From Gammaproteobacteria bacterium (GTDB lineage Bacteria > Pseudomonadota > Gammaproteobacteria > Arenicellales > UBA868): a DNA stretch of 64,000 nucleotides. Below the pieces are notes generated by a model. It searched no databases. It saw nothing but the letters and a program-made list of their open reading frames with translations, and was not told the DNA's origin. Below are positions 39,996 through 50,216 of the stretch, piece after piece. The position numbers were made by a program, and so were the translations under genes. The stretch covers positions 91,968 through 155,967 of the forward strand of contig JAKUQR010000005.1 of NCBI GenBank assembly GCA_022450155.1, read 5' to 3'. Within the stretch, counting starts at the first letter, position 1, and each line of letters opens with the position of its first letter.

Positions 39996-41927
39996 GTGTC
40001 GATACCAACTCATGCGACCTACGGTCGGGCGGCTTTAGCAGGTGCAATGCCCGATGCCGACCTCAGGGTATTGTTGATGAGCCTCGTTCATCAGACAGGG
40101 GATACGCACTGGCTGGATCCACCTTACACACCAAGTCGTGACGTACGCCTGATTGCCGATCCATCCGCCGGCTTGCCTGAGTCTGTGCAAACTGACCTAC
40201 GCGCACGCGCCATAGAAATTTTTTCGCACTCCAGTTCTGGACCGGCCCTAACAGATCTTGATGATTCCCTGATGATCAGAATGATGAGTACCTGCCTGGG
40301 CGAAGCGGTACCACCTGAGTATGCGCCTGCCATGCGCGACGAGCTTGGCTTTACTGATCGAGACATTCACTGGTCTGAACCACCAGAGAAAAACAAGCTG
40401 GCCGATCGAGAGGTGTTGATCGTGGGTGCTGGCGTAAACGGTATTGTGCTGGGCGCTAAACTGGGCCAACTCGGTATCGAGTACACCATCGTGGAGAAAA
40501 ACAAGGATGTGGGTGGCACCTGGCTGGAAAATTCTTATCCGGGTTGCGGAGTCGACACACCTAATCATGCCTACTCACTCTCATTTGGTCAGCGCTACCG
40601 CTGGAGTCGATATTTTGCGTTACGTGATGAGATCCAGGACTATCTGAAGCGTTGTGCCAACGAATTTAGCGTTCGAAGTCATATACGTTTCCAAACAACC
40701 TTGATGAGCGCTCGATGGATCGAGTCTGACCAGTGCTGGGAAGCTGAGCTTGAAGGGCCTGCTGGCAAAGATCGTTTTCGCAGTGGATTTCTGGTCAGCG
40801 CAATCGGCCAGTTCAACCAGCCCCGGAAGCCAACTATCCCCGGTTGGGAATCCTTTCAGGGAGACGCATTTCACAGTGCACACTGGCCGGCAGATTTAGA
40901 TGTTACAAACCAGCGTGTCAGCATTATAGGCACCGGCGCTTCTGCAATGCAGATTGCACCGTCGATTGCCAAACAGGTGGAAAGCCTCATGATCTACCAG
41001 CGTACGCCACAGTGGGTCAGACCCATACCGGGTTATGGCGAGTCGATTCCACCGGGCGCGCAGTGGCTGCTGGAATACCTTCCATACTATGTTGAGTGGT
41101 TTCGATTCACGATGTTCTGGCGCTATGGAGATGGCCTGTTACCATTTCTGCGAAAAGATCCCAAATGGCCCCATCCCGAGCGCGCACTCAACCGGGTTAA
41201 TGACAGGCACCGCCAGGAAATGGTTGACTTTATGGCGGTCCAGCTCAAGGACCATCCGGATCTCGCGGCCTGTTGTCTTCCTGACTATCCCGCCTACGGC
41301 AAAAGAATACTACTGGACAATGGCTGGTACCACGCACTGACCCTGCCCCAGGTTCAACTCATTACCGATCCCATTGATCAGATTACAGCATCAGGAATCT
41401 CCACAACAGATGGTGTTCACAGAACCACCGATGTCCTGATTTACGCGATTGGCTTTGAGATGATGCAGATGGCTTCACGCCTGCGTATAAAGGGCCGGGG
41501 CGGTATTGATCTTAAAGACACCTGGGACGGTGACAATCCGACGGCCTATCTGGGGATGACGGTTCCGGGTTATCCCAACTTTTTTTGCCTGCTGGGACCA
41601 AATACCGGTCTGGGTCATGGTGGCAGCGCTATGTTCCAGGCTGAGTGCCAGACCCGCTATGTCACTGCCTGTCTGGTCAGAATGATTGAGGAAAACCTCG
41701 CCTCTCTGGACGTGCGTCGTGACGCGCACGACAGCTATGTTGAACGAGTCGACAAAGAACACCAACAGATGATTTGGTCACATCCTGGCATGACAACCTA
41801 TTACCGTAATGCCAGGGGTCGAGTGGTAACCGTGATGCCCTGGAGACTGGTCGACTACTGGGAGATGACGCGCGAAGCCGATCTAGCCAATTATCACGTT
41901 GAACACCAAACTTGCACTACCGGGTAG
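39996..41927 (+). CDS. flavin-dependent monooxygenase, Baeyer-Villiger type
   Basis: A 643-residue FAD/NADPH monooxygenase with a GTG start. The FAD Rossmann motif is G144-x-G-x-x-G149 (VGAGVNGIVLG), followed by IVEKNKDVGGTWLENSYPG. The Baeyer-Villiger fingerprint FxGxxxHxxxWP is complete at residues 287-298. The NADPH Rossmann motif GTGASAMQIAPS follows. A ~130-residue N-terminal extension precedes the FAD domain, as in some large BVMOs. It would insert oxygen into a ketone to give an ester or lactone. Last gene of the operon. Confidence 0.9.
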   Translation: MSIPTHATYGRAALAGAMPDADLRVLLMSLVHQTGDTHWLDPPYTPSRDVRLIADPSAGLPESVQTDLRARAIEIFSHSSSGPALTDLDDSLMIRMMSTCLGEAVPPEYAPAMRDELGFTDRDIHWSEPPEKNKLADREVLIVGAGVNGIVLGAKLGQLGIEYTIVEKNKDVGGTWLENSYPGCGVDTPNHAYSLSFGQRYRWSRYFALRDEIQDYLKRCANEFSVRSHIRFQTTLMSARWIESDQCWEAELEGPAGKDRFRSGFLVSAIGQFNQPRKPTIPGWESFQGDAFHSAHWPADLDVTNQRVSIIGTGASAMQIAPSIAKQVESLMIYQRTPQWVRPIPGYGESIPPGAQWLLEYLPYYVEWFRFTMFWRYGDGLLPFLRKDPKWPHPERALNRVNDRHRQEMVDFMAVQLKDHPDLAACCLPDYPAYGKRILLDNGWYHALTLPQVQLITDPIDQITASGISTTDGVHRTTDVLIYAIGFEMMQMASRLRIKGRGGIDLKDTWDGDNPTAYLGMTVPGYPNFFCLLGPNTGLGHGGSAMFQAECQTRYVTACLVRMIEENLASLDVRRDAHDSYVERVDKEHQQMIWSHPGMTTYYRNARGRVVTVMPWRLVDYWEMTREADLANYHVEHQTCTTG

Positions 41928-41958
41928 CGATCACCTGCCTACAGCCAGTTAAACTCAG

Positions 41959-42930
41959 TTACTGCGGCATATCCGGCCAGCCATCCTGACCTGGTGGAAA
42001 CCAGAATTCGTCGACGGCTCTCTGGATTGCCACAAGGCAACGATCTCGGCGACGCTCAAACTCTTTGATCGAGCGGCCAGCCTGAATCGCCTCACAACCG
42101 GCTGCGGTGGCGTTCACCAGCTTCTCCGTAAAGTCCGGCGCCGGCAAATTCGTCCAGCGGTTTGCCACCTCCGGCGCCCAATGCGCCATTGAATATCGAA
42201 TACCCCCGTCACCACCGGCCAGATGAAACGTCAACATAGGGCCCAGGAATGCCCAACGCAAACCAGGCCCGCCAGTTATCGCAGCATCGATCTCAGCGGG
42301 CGTACAGATCCCCGCCTCGATCATGTACAGCGCCTCGTGGAAAAGCGCCTGTTGCAGCCGGTCGGAGATGTAACCATCGATTTCAACCGGCGCCTGAAGG
42401 GGTCGCATTCCAAGCGATCGATAGAATCCACCACCGGCACGCAAGGTATCCTCAGTGGTTGCCTGGCCACCTACTATTTCCACTAAAGGCAGTAAATAAA
42501 CAGGATGGAAAGGATGCCCGATCATGACCCGTTGCGGATATTTTGTCTTTTCCTGTAGCAGGCTCGGCCGAATACCAGACGAACTGGAAGCAATGACGAC
42601 ATCAGGCGGGAGGAGTTGATCGACCTGGGTAATTAGCTTGACTTTAAGCACCTCATCGTCTGGGGCATTTTCCTGAACGTAGTCGGCGACGGACAATGCG
42701 GCCTCTAAGGAAGTTTCAAATTTCAGCCGACTCCGATCTGCCCCGGACTGCAGCCCCACTTCTTTCAAAATGGGCCACGCACTATCCACGTTGGCAAACA
42801 GCGTGGCCTCAGCCGAGGGATCAGGGTCCCATGCAACCACGTCCAGACCATGGGCAAGACAACGAGCGGCCCAACCGCTGCCAATGAGACCCGTGCCCAG
42901 CAAAACAACTGTATTGATCGGCTCACGCAT
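41959..42930 (-). CDS. 3-hydroxyacyl-CoA dehydrogenase family protein, carnitine 3-dehydrogenase-like
   Basis: A 323-residue NAD-dependent dehydrogenase. The Rossmann loop is VVLLGTGLIGSGWAARCLAHG, the catalytic His region is MIGHPFHPVYLLPLVEIVGG, and the C-terminal block GPGLRWAFLGPMLTFHLAGGDGG resembles L-carnitine dehydrogenases, which oxidise carnitine to 3-dehydrocarnitine. No thioesterase-like half or 3-keto acid cleavage enzyme is nearby, so carnitine itself is a hypothesis. Last gene of the minus-strand set starting at the ABC binding protein. Confidence 0.8.
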   Translation of the reverse strand: MREPINTVVLLGTGLIGSGWAARCLAHGLDVVAWDPDPSAEATLFANVDSAWPILKEVGLQSGADRSRLKFETSLEAALSVADYVQENAPDDEVLKVKLITQVDQLLPPDVVIASSSSGIRPSLLQEKTKYPQRVMIGHPFHPVYLLPLVEIVGGQATTEDTLRAGGGFYRSLGMRPLQAPVEIDGYISDRLQQALFHEALYMIEAGICTPAEIDAAITGGPGLRWAFLGPMLTFHLAGGDGGIRYSMAHWAPEVANRWTNLPAPDFTEKLVNATAAGCEAIQAGRSIKEFERRRDRCLVAIQRAVDEFWFPPGQDGWPDMPQ

Positions 42931-42992
42931 TGGTTTGATCTCTGAGTTCTACTGACAAAATACTCACTGGAGCACCAACAAGTCAGCTGGTA

Positions 42993-44192
42993 TCAATACT
43001 GTTTGAGTTCCAGGCGAGCAATCTGATTTCGATGCACTTCATCTGGCCCGTCGGCTAAGCGCAGCAAGCGTGCGGTTGCATAAGCATGCCCCAGACCAAA
43101 GTCATCGGAGAGGCCAGCACCGCCGTGTGCCTGAATCGCCCAGTCCACAACCTGACAGGCCATATTGGGCGCTGCCACTTTAATCATCGCAATTTCTTTG
43201 CGCGCTTCTTTGTTGCCATACTGGTCCATCTTGTGGGCGGTATAAAGTGTCAGCAAACGATTTTGGTCTATCATAATCCGGGCTTCAGCGATGCGTTCCT
43301 GGGTGACAGTCTGATCAGCAATAGGGCGGCCAAATGCCACGCGGGTTTTCACCCGGCGGCACATGGCCTCGAGCGCACGCTCGGCTAAACCGATCAAACG
43401 CATGCAGTGATGAATGCGGCCGGGACCAAGACGACCCTGAGCGATCTCAAAACCTCGGCCTTCTCCAAGCAACATATTCGATGCGGGCACCCGAACATTC
43501 TCAAATAACACCTCGGCATGACCATGGGGTGCATCATCAAAACCCAGCACGGGGAGGTGCCGGAGCACCTTAACGCCAGGCGCCGACATCGGAATGAGAA
43601 TCATCGACTGCTGTCGATAGCGGTCCTCGTTATCAGGATCTGTCTTACCCATAAATATCAGGATCTTACAGCGGGGATCGTTCGCGCCTGAGGTCCACCA
43701 TTTGCGCCCGTTGACCACATAATTGTCTCCGTCCCTGCGAATTTCAGACTGAATATTAGTCGCATCGGACGAGGCGACATCGGGTTCGGTCATCGCAAAT
43801 GCCGAGCGGATCTCTCCAGCCAGCAAAGGCACCAACCATTCTTTTTGTTGCTCGGGTGTACCGTAACGCGATAACACCTCCATGTTTCCGGTATCCGGCG
43901 CAGAGCAGTTGAAGACCTCAGGGGCATAGGGGGAACGCCCCATCACTTCACATAACGGTGCATAGTCGTAATTACTGAGGCCGGCGCCCAGTTCACTTTC
44001 TGGCAAAAACAGGTTCCATAGGCCAACCTCCCTCGCTTTGATCTTCAATCCCTCTACGATCTCAGTGGGCTGCCAACGCTCTCCTGTTGATAATTCTTTC
44101 TTAATTGGGGTTTCGTTAGGATAAATATGCTCATCCATGAATTCTGACAACTGTCTGTGGAGTTCCGTACTCCGCTGAGATTTTTCTATCAT
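42993..44192 (-). CDS. acyl-CoA dehydrogenase family protein
   Basis: A 399-residue FAD flavoprotein of the acyl-CoA dehydrogenase fold. The flavin and substrate motifs include [32 protein letters not shown] and the C-terminal [23 protein letters not shown], then [15 protein letters not shown]. It is closest in style to the long ACAD10/11-like bacterial dehydrogenases. It is preceded by the hydratase/dehydrogenase fusion (71 nt) and followed by the carnitine-dehydrogenase-like gene. Substrate unknown. Confidence 0.9.
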   Translation of the reverse strand: MIEKSQRSTELHRQLSEFMDEHIYPNETPIKKELSTGERWQPTEIVEGLKIKAREVGLWNLFLPESELGAGLSNYDYAPLCEVMGRSPYAPEVFNCSAPDTGNMEVLSRYGTPEQQKEWLVPLLAGEIRSAFAMTEPDVASSDATNIQSEIRRDGDNYVVNGRKWWTSGANDPRCKILIFMGKTDPDNEDRYRQQSMILIPMSAPGVKVLRHLPVLGFDDAPHGHAEVLFENVRVPASNMLLGEGRGFEIAQGRLGPGRIHHCMRLIGLAERALEAMCRRVKTRVAFGRPIADQTVTQERIAEARIMIDQNRLLTLYTAHKMDQYGNKEARKEIAMIKVAAPNMACQVVDWAIQAHGGAGLSDDFGLGHAYATARLLRLADGPDEVHRNQIARLELKQY

Positions 44193-44263
44193 GGTTAACT
44201 TCCCTCAGTCAAATCAAGCAATTAATACTTTCAACCCTTCAACAAGCTGAATCACAAACCTTT

Positions 44264-46372
44264 TTACTGATTTCCCGCATCATAGGATTCGAAAGACTCA
44301 CCGTCATCAGCCAGCTTCTCCAGTAATCGCGACAGTTTCCAGTGATCAAGTATCGACTGTTCTGAATAGCGGCCTATACCCTCTGCGACAACGTCAAGTC
44401 CAACTACACCCGCCCAGTGCATGGGCCCGCCGCGCCATACTGGAAAACCGTACCCGTTCAAATAGACCAGATCGATGTCACTGGCCCGAAGTGCAATTCC
44501 TTCTTCAAGAACAGTGGCACCAATATTAATTAAGGGATACAGACACCGTTCAAGTATCTCCTGGTCATCAAAGTCTCGTGGGCCCACACCAAAATGACGT
44601 GCAGCTTGTTCTGCCAAATCATTTACCTCCGAGTCCGGTACTGGGACTCTGCTGTCCTTCTCGTATGTGTAGTAGCCTCTGCCTGTCTTCTGGCCAAATC
44701 GACCCATTTCACAGAGTCTGTTGGATACAAACGCACCGGGAACATCAACAGCGACACCATTTCCAGCTGCTTTTCGTTTGGCCCAGCCTATATCGAGGCC
44801 AGCCAGGTCCGATACCGCAAGTGGGCCCATCGCCATGCCGAACTCATACATCACGCGGTCGATGTGTTCGGGTGCGGCACCTTCTTCAACCATAATCGCA
44901 GCCTCTCCAAAATACCCTTCGAGCATCCGATTGCCGATAAAACCGTGACAGACACCGGACACGATCGGCAGTTTCCCCATCTTGCGCCCGAGATCTAATA
45001 CACTCATCAGAACTGCTTTGTCTACACTGTCTGTACGCACGACCTCGAGCAGTCTCATTACGTTTGCCGGGCTGAAAAAATGTGTACCCAGTACATTGCC
45101 TTTGCGTTCAGGGATGCTATCTGCGATCTCGTTTACATCCAGATAGGAAGTATTCGTTGTGAGCACGGCCGTCGGCTTGACACATTGATTTAAACGCCCG
45201 AAAAGCTCTTTTTTTACGGTCATTTCCTCGTAAATAGCTTCGATGACAATGTCAGCGTCAACCAGGTCATCGAGTGTCGTCGACCCCGTAACCAGCGCCA
45301 GCCTTTCGTCCATCTTTTCTTGTGTGAGTCTTCCTTTACCGACAGTTGCTGCGTAATTCTGCCTGATGATCGACAGCCCTTTGTCCAATAACCCAGCGTC
45401 CTGTTCCACCACGGTCACCGGAATACCGGCGTTGGCAAAATTCATGGTGATACCACCCCCCATGGTGCCAGCCCCAACCACTCCTGCACTGCCAAACTGA
45501 TTTCGCTCAACATTTTTGCCCACTCCGGGTATTTTTCCAGCGGCTCGTTCGGCAAAAAAGACATGGCGCATCGCCTTTGATTCATCTGACGCCACGCAAA
45601 CTTCAAATATCTCTCGCTCACGTGCTAACCCCTCATCAAATGGCAACTCAACTGCCGCTTCGACACACTCGATACAGGCATACGGTGCTCGCATACCACG
45701 CGCCCGGCGTTTGATCTGTAGTCGCTTAGTCTGAAATAAGTCCGAATCCTCTACTTCGACGTTCCGGTCCCGTGCTAACTGATGTGGGCTGCTTGTTTGA
45801 CCGGCCTCGCGTGCAAATGCCAATGCACCTTCGACAAGCTCTGTCTCTATAAGCCGGTCACAAATCCCCAGCGACACAGCCTGCTGAGCGGTTACCGGGT
45901 CACCCGATACGATCATATCCAATGCTGCCTTGGCACCAGCCAGTCGGGGCAGTCGCTGTGTGCCTCCGGCGCCGGGGGGTATCCCGAGTTTGACCTCCGG
46001 TTGACCGACCCTTGCTTGCGGCACAATGACCCGGTAATGACAGCACATTGCAAGCTCAAGCCCGCCACCGAGTGCATGTCCGTGAATTGCAGCAACGACT
46101 GGTTTTGAACTTTGCTCTAAGGCACGGATGACGTCGCCGAGCTTGGGCTCATCGTCAGGCCAGGGTTTCGAAAAATAGCGTATATCGGCACCCGCAATAA
46201 AACCTCGCCCTTCGCCGACCAGTACCACCGCCACGATATCCGAATCAGTATTCGCTTGGTTTAGACCGGTGATAATGCCGCCTGGCACTCCAGGACTCAA
46301 CGCATTAACGGGAGGATTGTCGACTGTGATCACTGCCACGTCCTCTTGAGCTTCATATCTGACCAGCGTCAT
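44264..46372 (-). CDS. enoyl-CoA hydratase / 3-hydroxyacyl-CoA dehydrogenase fusion (FadB/FadJ-like)
   Basis: A 702-residue beta-oxidation multifunctional enzyme. The N-terminal crotonase domain (about residues 1-190) has [13 protein letters not shown] and [13 protein letters not shown] (oxyanion loops) and the two catalytic Glu regions around [14 protein letters not shown]. From about residue 290 the dehydrogenase domain has the NAD loop [17 protein letters not shown] and catalytic [15 protein letters not shown]. It handles two steps of an acyl-CoA pathway, with the acyl-CoA dehydrogenase downstream giving the preceding step. Confidence 0.94.
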   Translation of the reverse strand: MTLVRYEAQEDVAVITVDNPPVNALSPGVPGGIITGLNQANTDSDIVAVVLVGEGRGFIAGADIRYFSKPWPDDEPKLGDVIRALEQSSKPVVAAIHGHALGGGLELAMCCHYRVIVPQARVGQPEVKLGIPPGAGGTQRLPRLAGAKAALDMIVSGDPVTAQQAVSLGICDRLIETELVEGALAFAREAGQTSSPHQLARDRNVEVEDSDLFQTKRLQIKRRARGMRAPYACIECVEAAVELPFDEGLAREREIFEVCVASDESKAMRHVFFAERAAGKIPGVGKNVERNQFGSAGVVGAGTMGGGITMNFANAGIPVTVVEQDAGLLDKGLSIIRQNYAATVGKGRLTQEKMDERLALVTGSTTLDDLVDADIVIEAIYEEMTVKKELFGRLNQCVKPTAVLTTNTSYLDVNEIADSIPERKGNVLGTHFFSPANVMRLLEVVRTDSVDKAVLMSVLDLGRKMGKLPIVSGVCHGFIGNRMLEGYFGEAAIMVEEGAAPEHIDRVMYEFGMAMGPLAVSDLAGLDIGWAKRKAAGNGVAVDVPGAFVSNRLCEMGRFGQKTGRGYYTYEKDSRVPVPDSEVNDLAEQAARHFGVGPRDFDDQEILERCLYPLINIGATVLEEGIALRASDIDLVYLNGYGFPVWRGGPMHWAGVVGLDVVAEGIGRYSEQSILDHWKLSRLLEKLADDGESFESYDAGNQ

Positions 46373-46482
46373 TTCACACTCCTCGCGTATTGTGAATACA
46401 AACTTTCATTATGGGTTGGGGGTGCTCAGTCTTTCCACAGAATGAAAGCAGATAATCGTTACGTTTGAAAAGCCGATTGCGG

Positions 46483-47313
46483 TCAGTCGCTTCTCAATCC
46501 GCTCGACTTATGCAACAACCAGTCAACGACAAAATTAACGGCCACCGTGAGAACTGCGATGCAAGCTGCCGGCAGAAGTGGTGTTATGTCGTCGTAATTA
46601 ATCAGTGTGGCGTTGTCTCGGACCATTGACCCCCAATCTGCGGTCGGGGGTTGTATCCCCAGCCCCAGAAAGCTCAACGCGGCAATAAACAAAAACACGA
46701 AACAGAATCGAAGACCGAATTCTGCCAGCAGCGGCGCCATGATATTCGGGAGAATCTCTTTGCGGATAACCCACCACAGGCCCTCCCCTCGAAGGTGGGC
46801 AACTTCAACGAAATCCATCACCGCTACATTCATTGCCGATGCCCGGGTGATGCGGTACACACGGGTACTGTCCAACACAGCGATTACCAGCACCAAAGTC
46901 GGGATAGAGGTTCCAAGAATTGTGAGAATCAACAACGCGAAAACCAAGCCGGGTATAGCCATAAGAGCATCAACAATTCGACTGATAATTGTATCGTACC
47001 AACCGCCGAGTATCGCCACGAGCATCCCGGTTACCCCCCCAATAGCGAACGCGATGACGACAGCGGCCAACGCAATACCGATTGTATTGCGAGCGCCGAA
47101 GATGAGCCTAGATAACATATCTCGACCGAGATTGTCCGTCCCAAGAGGATACTTCTCAGACCACAGTTCGTAAGCTCCGCCCAGTATTTCTGTCTCACTG
47201 TAAGGTGCGATGATTGGCGCAAATATGGCGACGACCAGATAAGCTGTTATCGTCACGAGCCCCAGCTTTGCACTCAACGGCGCCTCGAGGAAGCTTCTAA
47301 AAATTCCCTGCAT
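46483..47313 (-). CDS. ABC transporter permease, DppC/OppC family
   Basis: Inner-membrane permease of a peptide/opine/nickel-type importer, 276 residues. The N-terminal cytoplasmic lead SAKLGLVTITAYLVVAIFAPII is followed by the conserved GTDNLGRDMLSRLIFGARNT. The EAA loop region is ALRGEGLWWVIRKEILPN-like (from AHLRGEGLW). The segment GLGIQPPTADWGSMV is diagnostic for this family. It starts 3 nt after the sister permease. No ATPase gene accompanies it. Confidence 0.93.
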   Translation of the reverse strand: MQGIFRSFLEAPLSAKLGLVTITAYLVVAIFAPIIAPYSETEILGGAYELWSEKYPLGTDNLGRDMLSRLIFGARNTIGIALAAVVIAFAIGGVTGMLVAILGGWYDTIISRIVDALMAIPGLVFALLILTILGTSIPTLVLVIAVLDSTRVYRITRASAMNVAVMDFVEVAHLRGEGLWWVIRKEILPNIMAPLLAEFGLRFCFVFLFIAALSFLGLGIQPPTADWGSMVRDNATLINYDDITPLLPAACIAVLTVAVNFVVDWLLHKSSGLRSD

Positions 47314-47316
47314 GAT

Positions 47317-48273
47317 CTATCGTGGATGCAACAATCGGGGGTTGGTGACTATAGAGACGATGTCTGCGAAAAGATTCAGTAGAATATAAACGCCGGCAAA
47401 AATCATCGAACAGGCCTGTACCACCGGCACATCCCGCTTGGATACACTGTCCACCAGCAACTGCCCGAGTCCAGGATAGACAAACACGACCTCCACCACG
47501 ACCACGCCGACGACCAGGTAGGCTAAATTCAGCGCGACGACGTTCACGACAGGCCCCCAGGCATTGGGCAACGCATGGTGCAGGATCACACGGATCGGGC
47601 GCACCCCTTTCAACTGGGCCATTTCAATATAAGGACTGGAAAGCAGATTGATAATTGCCGCGCGGGTCATGCGCATCATATGGGCCACCACCACCAAGGT
47701 GAGGGTCGCAGCCGGCAAGAGGCTTCGAAAGAGGCGATCACCCAGTGGTAGATCCTTACTGATATTGGAAATACCCGGAAACCAGCCTGCCTTGACGGAC
47801 AGGAACAAAATTAGGATATAAGCGACAAAGAATTCCGGGAACGATATCGATATCAGCGTAAACAGATTGACTCCACGATCGAACACACTGTTTCGATACA
47901 GTGCAGCCAGCATACCCAGGATAAGTGAAAGCGGGATCGCAATAGCGGCAGCAAATCCACCGAGAAACAGAGTGTTCGACAACCGGCGACCGACCAGTTC
48001 CGAGATCTCTCGTTTGTTGGCGAGCGACTTCCCCATATCACCGGTCAACATGCCTTTGAGCCAGTCGAAGTAGCGTTCCGGCGCAGGTCGATCTATCCCG
48101 AGCTCGGCTCTGAACGCAGCCACAGTCTCGGGCGTCGCAGATTGGCCCAGAATCGCCTGCGTGATGTCTCCAGGCAACAGCTCGACCACGAAAGCAATAA
48201 AAATTGAAACGATAAACAAGGTCAGGAGGCCCAGCGCAATACGCTGGGCCACCACCTTTAACAAACTAAACAA
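47317..48273 (-). CDS. ABC transporter permease, DppB/OppB family
   Basis: First permease of the same importer, 318 residues and six membrane segments. Diagnostic blocks are the start VVAQRIALGLLTLFIVSIF, LPGDITQAILGQSATPE, the cytoplasmic EAA loop MAQLKGVRPIRVILHHALPN, and VVVEVVFVYPGLGQLLVDSV. It lies between the binding-protein gene (31 nt upstream) and the DppC-like permease. Confidence 0.93.
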   Translation of the reverse strand: MFSLLKVVAQRIALGLLTLFIVSIFIAFVVELLPGDITQAILGQSATPETVAAFRAELGIDRPAPERYFDWLKGMLTGDMGKSLANKREISELVGRRLSNTLFLGGFAAAIAIPLSLILGMLAALYRNSVFDRGVNLFTLISISFPEFFVAYILILFLSVKAGWFPGISNISKDLPLGDRLFRSLLPAATLTLVVVAHMMRMTRAAIINLLSSPYIEMAQLKGVRPIRVILHHALPNAWGPVVNVVALNLAYLVVGVVVVEVVFVYPGLGQLLVDSVSKRDVPVVQACSMIFAGVYILLNLFADIVSIVTNPRLLHPR

Positions 48274-48304
48274 TGCTTATTTTCCCAATCTATCTAACTA
48301 GAGA

Positions 48305-49882
48305 TCAGGCAAACCACCACCGCTCCAGAAACTTGGTGCCATCCATGTCCCAGTTACCGGCCAGCGGGCCGTGCTGTACTTTGTCCGCCATGGCAAAAAC
48401 GTAGTTGGCAAACATCGGTACCACCACGCCACCTTGGTCACGGACGATCTGCTGCATCGTGAAGTACATCTGCCGGCGTATTTCCTGATTAGTCTCTGCC
48501 CGGGCTTCGATCAGTAAATGATCGAAAAGCTCATGGGCCCAGAACGTATCGTTCCAGGAGCCTCCACCCTTGTAGGCAGTGCTGAACATCCAGTCCTCGG
48601 TAGGACGTCCGCCCCAGTAGCAAGCGCCCCAAGGTTTCTTCATCCAGACGTTAGACCAGTAGCCGTCGTTAGGCTCACGAACAACCTCGATATCGATACC
48701 GGCCACGGCAGCGGATTCCCGATACAGCACCGCTGCGTCCACTGCGCCGGGAAAGGCTGCGTCGGCTGCTGACAACTGCACCTTGATATTGCCACCCGCT
48801 TTGCTGGCATAGAACTTGGCCTTGTCTGGGTCATAGGTTCGCTGTTCGAGCGTCGCTGCATGAAAGGGGTTGGAGGGTGCGATGGGGTGATCATTGCCAA
48901 CAACACCATGGCCATACAGCACCTTTTCTACGACCTCGACCCGGTTGATCGCGTGCTTGAGTGCCATGCGCACGTTATTGTCATCAAACGGCGCGGTATC
49001 GGTGCGCATCGGGAACGTGTAGTGCTTCGTGCCTGTGGTCTCCTCAACTTTAATGCCCGGTTTGCGAGCCAACAAATGTGCGGTCTTTAGGTCCACCCGG
49101 TCCATCACATCCACTTCACCGGTTGTCAGGGCATTGGTCCTGGCGGTCGGGTCGATGATTGACAGCAGTTCGACCTCATCGAAGTGGCCACGTCCTTCCT
49201 TCCAGTAGTTCGGATTACGGGTAAAGAAGCTCCGAACACCAGGTTCGTAGTCCTGCAGCAGGTAGCCGCCAGTACCAATACCGTCGGTGGCATCGATCTT
49301 GCCGTCTTTTGAAGGCTTGATGGAAATGTGGTAATCGCCGGCAATGTAAGAAAAGTCTGAGTTGCCTCCCGTCAATTCAAAGATCACCTTGTGCTTACCA
49401 TCAGCTCGCATGCTGTCGACCTGTTCCAGCAGAGATTTGGCTGGCGACTTGGTCTCACCCATGTGGTGCTGAAACGACGCAATCACGTCATCAGAATCCA
49501 AGCTCTTGCCGTTGTGAAATTCGACCCCCTTACGCAGGTTGAAGACCCAGGTTTTGGCGCCATTCGCGACCTCCCAGCTTTCGGCCAGTTCGGGCACCAT
49601 GGCACCGGTTTCATCCACCTCTCCCAGATGGTTCTGTATGGCGTAGTTGACTACCGACATATAGCCGTTCTCGTAAGTCGCCGGGTCTAAAGAATCGGTG
49701 GTGGAACCGTGAGCAAGCGCTGCACGAATCCGGCCCCCTTTTTGAGGGCCTGCAACTGCATCGCCGCTGTACATTGCCGGTAGTACAGCAGTTGCACTGA
49801 TAGCAGACATCCGTGACAGAAACTCTCGTCGAGTAATCTGTCCACGGTTCAGTTTTTTCTTCAATCGTTCAATTTCGGACAT
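48305..49882 (-). CDS. periplasmic substrate-binding protein, family 5 (DppA/OppA-like), Tat signal
   Basis: A 525-residue solute-binding protein. The N-terminus has a twin-arginine signal: R18-R19 in ITRREFLSRM, followed by a hydrophobic stretch and the likely cleavage region GDAVAGP. Family 5 blocks include NLRKGVEFHNGKSLDSDDV and KHAINRVEVVEKVLYGHG. Tat export suggests folding or cofactor binding before export. First gene of the DppABC-fadB-like-ACAD-dehydrogenase set. GAGGATCTC precedes the ATG. Substrate unknown. Confidence 0.92.
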   Translation of the reverse strand: MSEIERLKKKLNRGQITRREFLSRMSAISATAVLPAMYSGDAVAGPQKGGRIRAALAHGSTTDSLDPATYENGYMSVVNYAIQNHLGEVDETGAMVPELAESWEVANGAKTWVFNLRKGVEFHNGKSLDSDDVIASFQHHMGETKSPAKSLLEQVDSMRADGKHKVIFELTGGNSDFSYIAGDYHISIKPSKDGKIDATDGIGTGGYLLQDYEPGVRSFFTRNPNYWKEGRGHFDEVELLSIIDPTARTNALTTGEVDVMDRVDLKTAHLLARKPGIKVEETTGTKHYTFPMRTDTAPFDDNNVRMALKHAINRVEVVEKVLYGHGVVGNDHPIAPSNPFHAATLEQRTYDPDKAKFYASKAGGNIKVQLSAADAAFPGAVDAAVLYRESAAVAGIDIEVVREPNDGYWSNVWMKKPWGACYWGGRPTEDWMFSTAYKGGGSWNDTFWAHELFDHLLIEARAETNQEIRRQMYFTMQQIVRDQGGVVVPMFANYVFAMADKVQHGPLAGNWDMDGTKFLERWWFA

Positions 49883-49925
49883 GAGATCCTCCTCAGCTTG
49901 TGTGTCTTAGAGTCAATTATTTATG

Positions 49926-49997
49926 GCAGACCGGGCGGATTAGCCACACCTGGTTGCTCTTCGCGATTATAGAACCAAAAAAGGCATACACCAACGC
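49926..49997. repeat. dispersed imperfect repeat, copy A
   Basis: About 72 nt whose first ~55 nt match copy B at 53522-53592 at roughly 80-85% by eye. The shared core GGCGGATTAGCCACACCT is followed by GTTGCT, TTCG and ATTATAGA, and later CATACACCA. Both copies lie ~200-260 nt downstream (minus-strand sense) of the same gene 3' end, intact at copy B and a remnant at copy A. Not obviously coding. Confidence 0.75.
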
Positions 49998-50168
49998 GGA
50001 GGCGTCATCTCGATGCCCCAAAATGACTGACTGCTTTGAACCTCTTGTTTTAGCGCGGAGAATTACACTGTTCTCTCGTGTTCGCACAACGCGTCAGCCC
50101 GATTCGAGGGTACGGCCATCGACCTAGCCCGTGTAGCGGCACAGCGACAGCCGTTAATGAGTTGCAGT

Positions 50169-50216
50169 TTATCCGAGCTGATATTTCACAGCGACTGCAC
50201 GATGATCCGACGGCAG
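50169..50216 (-). pseudogene. 3'-end remnant of an endonuclease/exonuclease/phosphatase-family gene
   Basis: Fifteen minus-strand codons plus stop read LPSDHRAVAVKYQLG. This is a near copy of the C-terminus of the intact gene at 53715-54575 (FPSDHRAVAVIYDFD) and includes the catalytic SDH motif of the EEP superfamily. An in-frame TAG lies directly upstream at 50217-50219, and the DNA beyond belongs to a PaaA-like frame on the other strand. The rest of the gene is gone, so this is a broken paralogue. Confidence 0.8.
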
